Source: Alphaproteobacteria bacterium
GTDB lineage: Bacteria > Pseudomonadota > Alphaproteobacteria > Acetobacterales > Acetobacteraceae
Direction of reading: 5' to 3'
NCBI GenBank assembly: GCA_026225015.1
Contig: JAMFRY010000173.1
Location: forward strand, 1 to 5,612
DNA length: 5,612 bases
Shown: piece after piece, positions 5,554 through 5,612 of the stretch
How the letters are laid out: each line of letters starts with the position of its first letter
Position numbering within the stretch: position 1 is the first letter of the stretch
The notes under the pieces: model-generated
The model's database searches: none
What the model was told of the DNA's origin: nothing
Seen by the model: the letters and a program-made list of their open reading frames with translations, nothing else
Program-made: the position numbers and the translations under genes

Positions 5554-5612
5554 GGCTGTTGCGGTAGAGCAGCACTGTGACTACGGCGAGGCAAGACGTG
5601 GCTTGCGCTGCG
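5554..5612. other. Right-edge non-coding stretch
   Basis: No gene can be supported in these 59 bases. The regulator reading frame is closed upstream by a stop at 5583-5581. A short inverted repeat GCAAG (5591-5595) / CTTGC (5602-5606) with a 6-base loop is present, of uncertain meaning. Confidence 0.4.

Noticed and set aside
5591..5606. GCAAG/CTTGC inverted repeat at the right edge
   Set aside because: Five-base arms are expected by chance, and there is no T-run or adjacent gene to give it meaning.

Overview
The window is GC-rich, densely coded bacterial chromosome. The gene content and protein sequences suggest an alphaproteobacterium, probably order Rhodospirillales and possibly Acetobacteraceae. 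This rests on protein style (ProA, NadD, a GNAT-MutT fusion, a stand-alone CinA N-domain protein) and not on a database search. No mobile element, CRISPR array, tRNA or rRNA is visible.

Layout. Minus strand, positions 1-1557: proA (complete) followed by nadD (its first ~96 codons; the rest lies beyond the left edge). The two are translationally coupled by a CTGA overlap, which implies a rare CTG start for nadD. Plus strand, 1601-3926: a run of three genes transcribed away from proA. They are a fused GNAT acetyltransferase-MutT Nudix hydrolase, a CinA N-domain (COG1058/MoCF fold) protein 7 bases downstream, and an NTF2/SnoaL-like protein about 50 bases further on. Minus strand, 4027-5457: a transcriptional regulator with an OmpR-type winged helix and an NB-ARC/STAND ATPase domain, convergent with the SnoaL gene. 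It lacks the long C-terminal repeat region usual in its family. Its upstream region (5521-5553) holds a good promoter candidate overlapping a palindrome and a 10-base direct repeat.

How the genes fit together. proA makes glutamate-5-semialdehyde for proline and nadD makes the dinucleotide in NAD synthesis; both are housekeeping. The MutT domain (8-oxo-dGTP cleansing) and the COG1058 protein (a family with reported ADP-ribose pyrophosphatase activity) would both be nucleotide housecleaning enzymes, a plausible shared theme but an inference. The SnoaL-like gene and the regulator both have abnormal C-termini that meet at about 3870-4030. This may mark an old deletion or rearrangement joint.

I do not see a convincing previously undescribed system. 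The points most worth a second look are the CTG start of nadD, the eroded convergent junction, the truncated STAND regulator with its repeat-bearing promoter, and the GNAT-MutT fusion.
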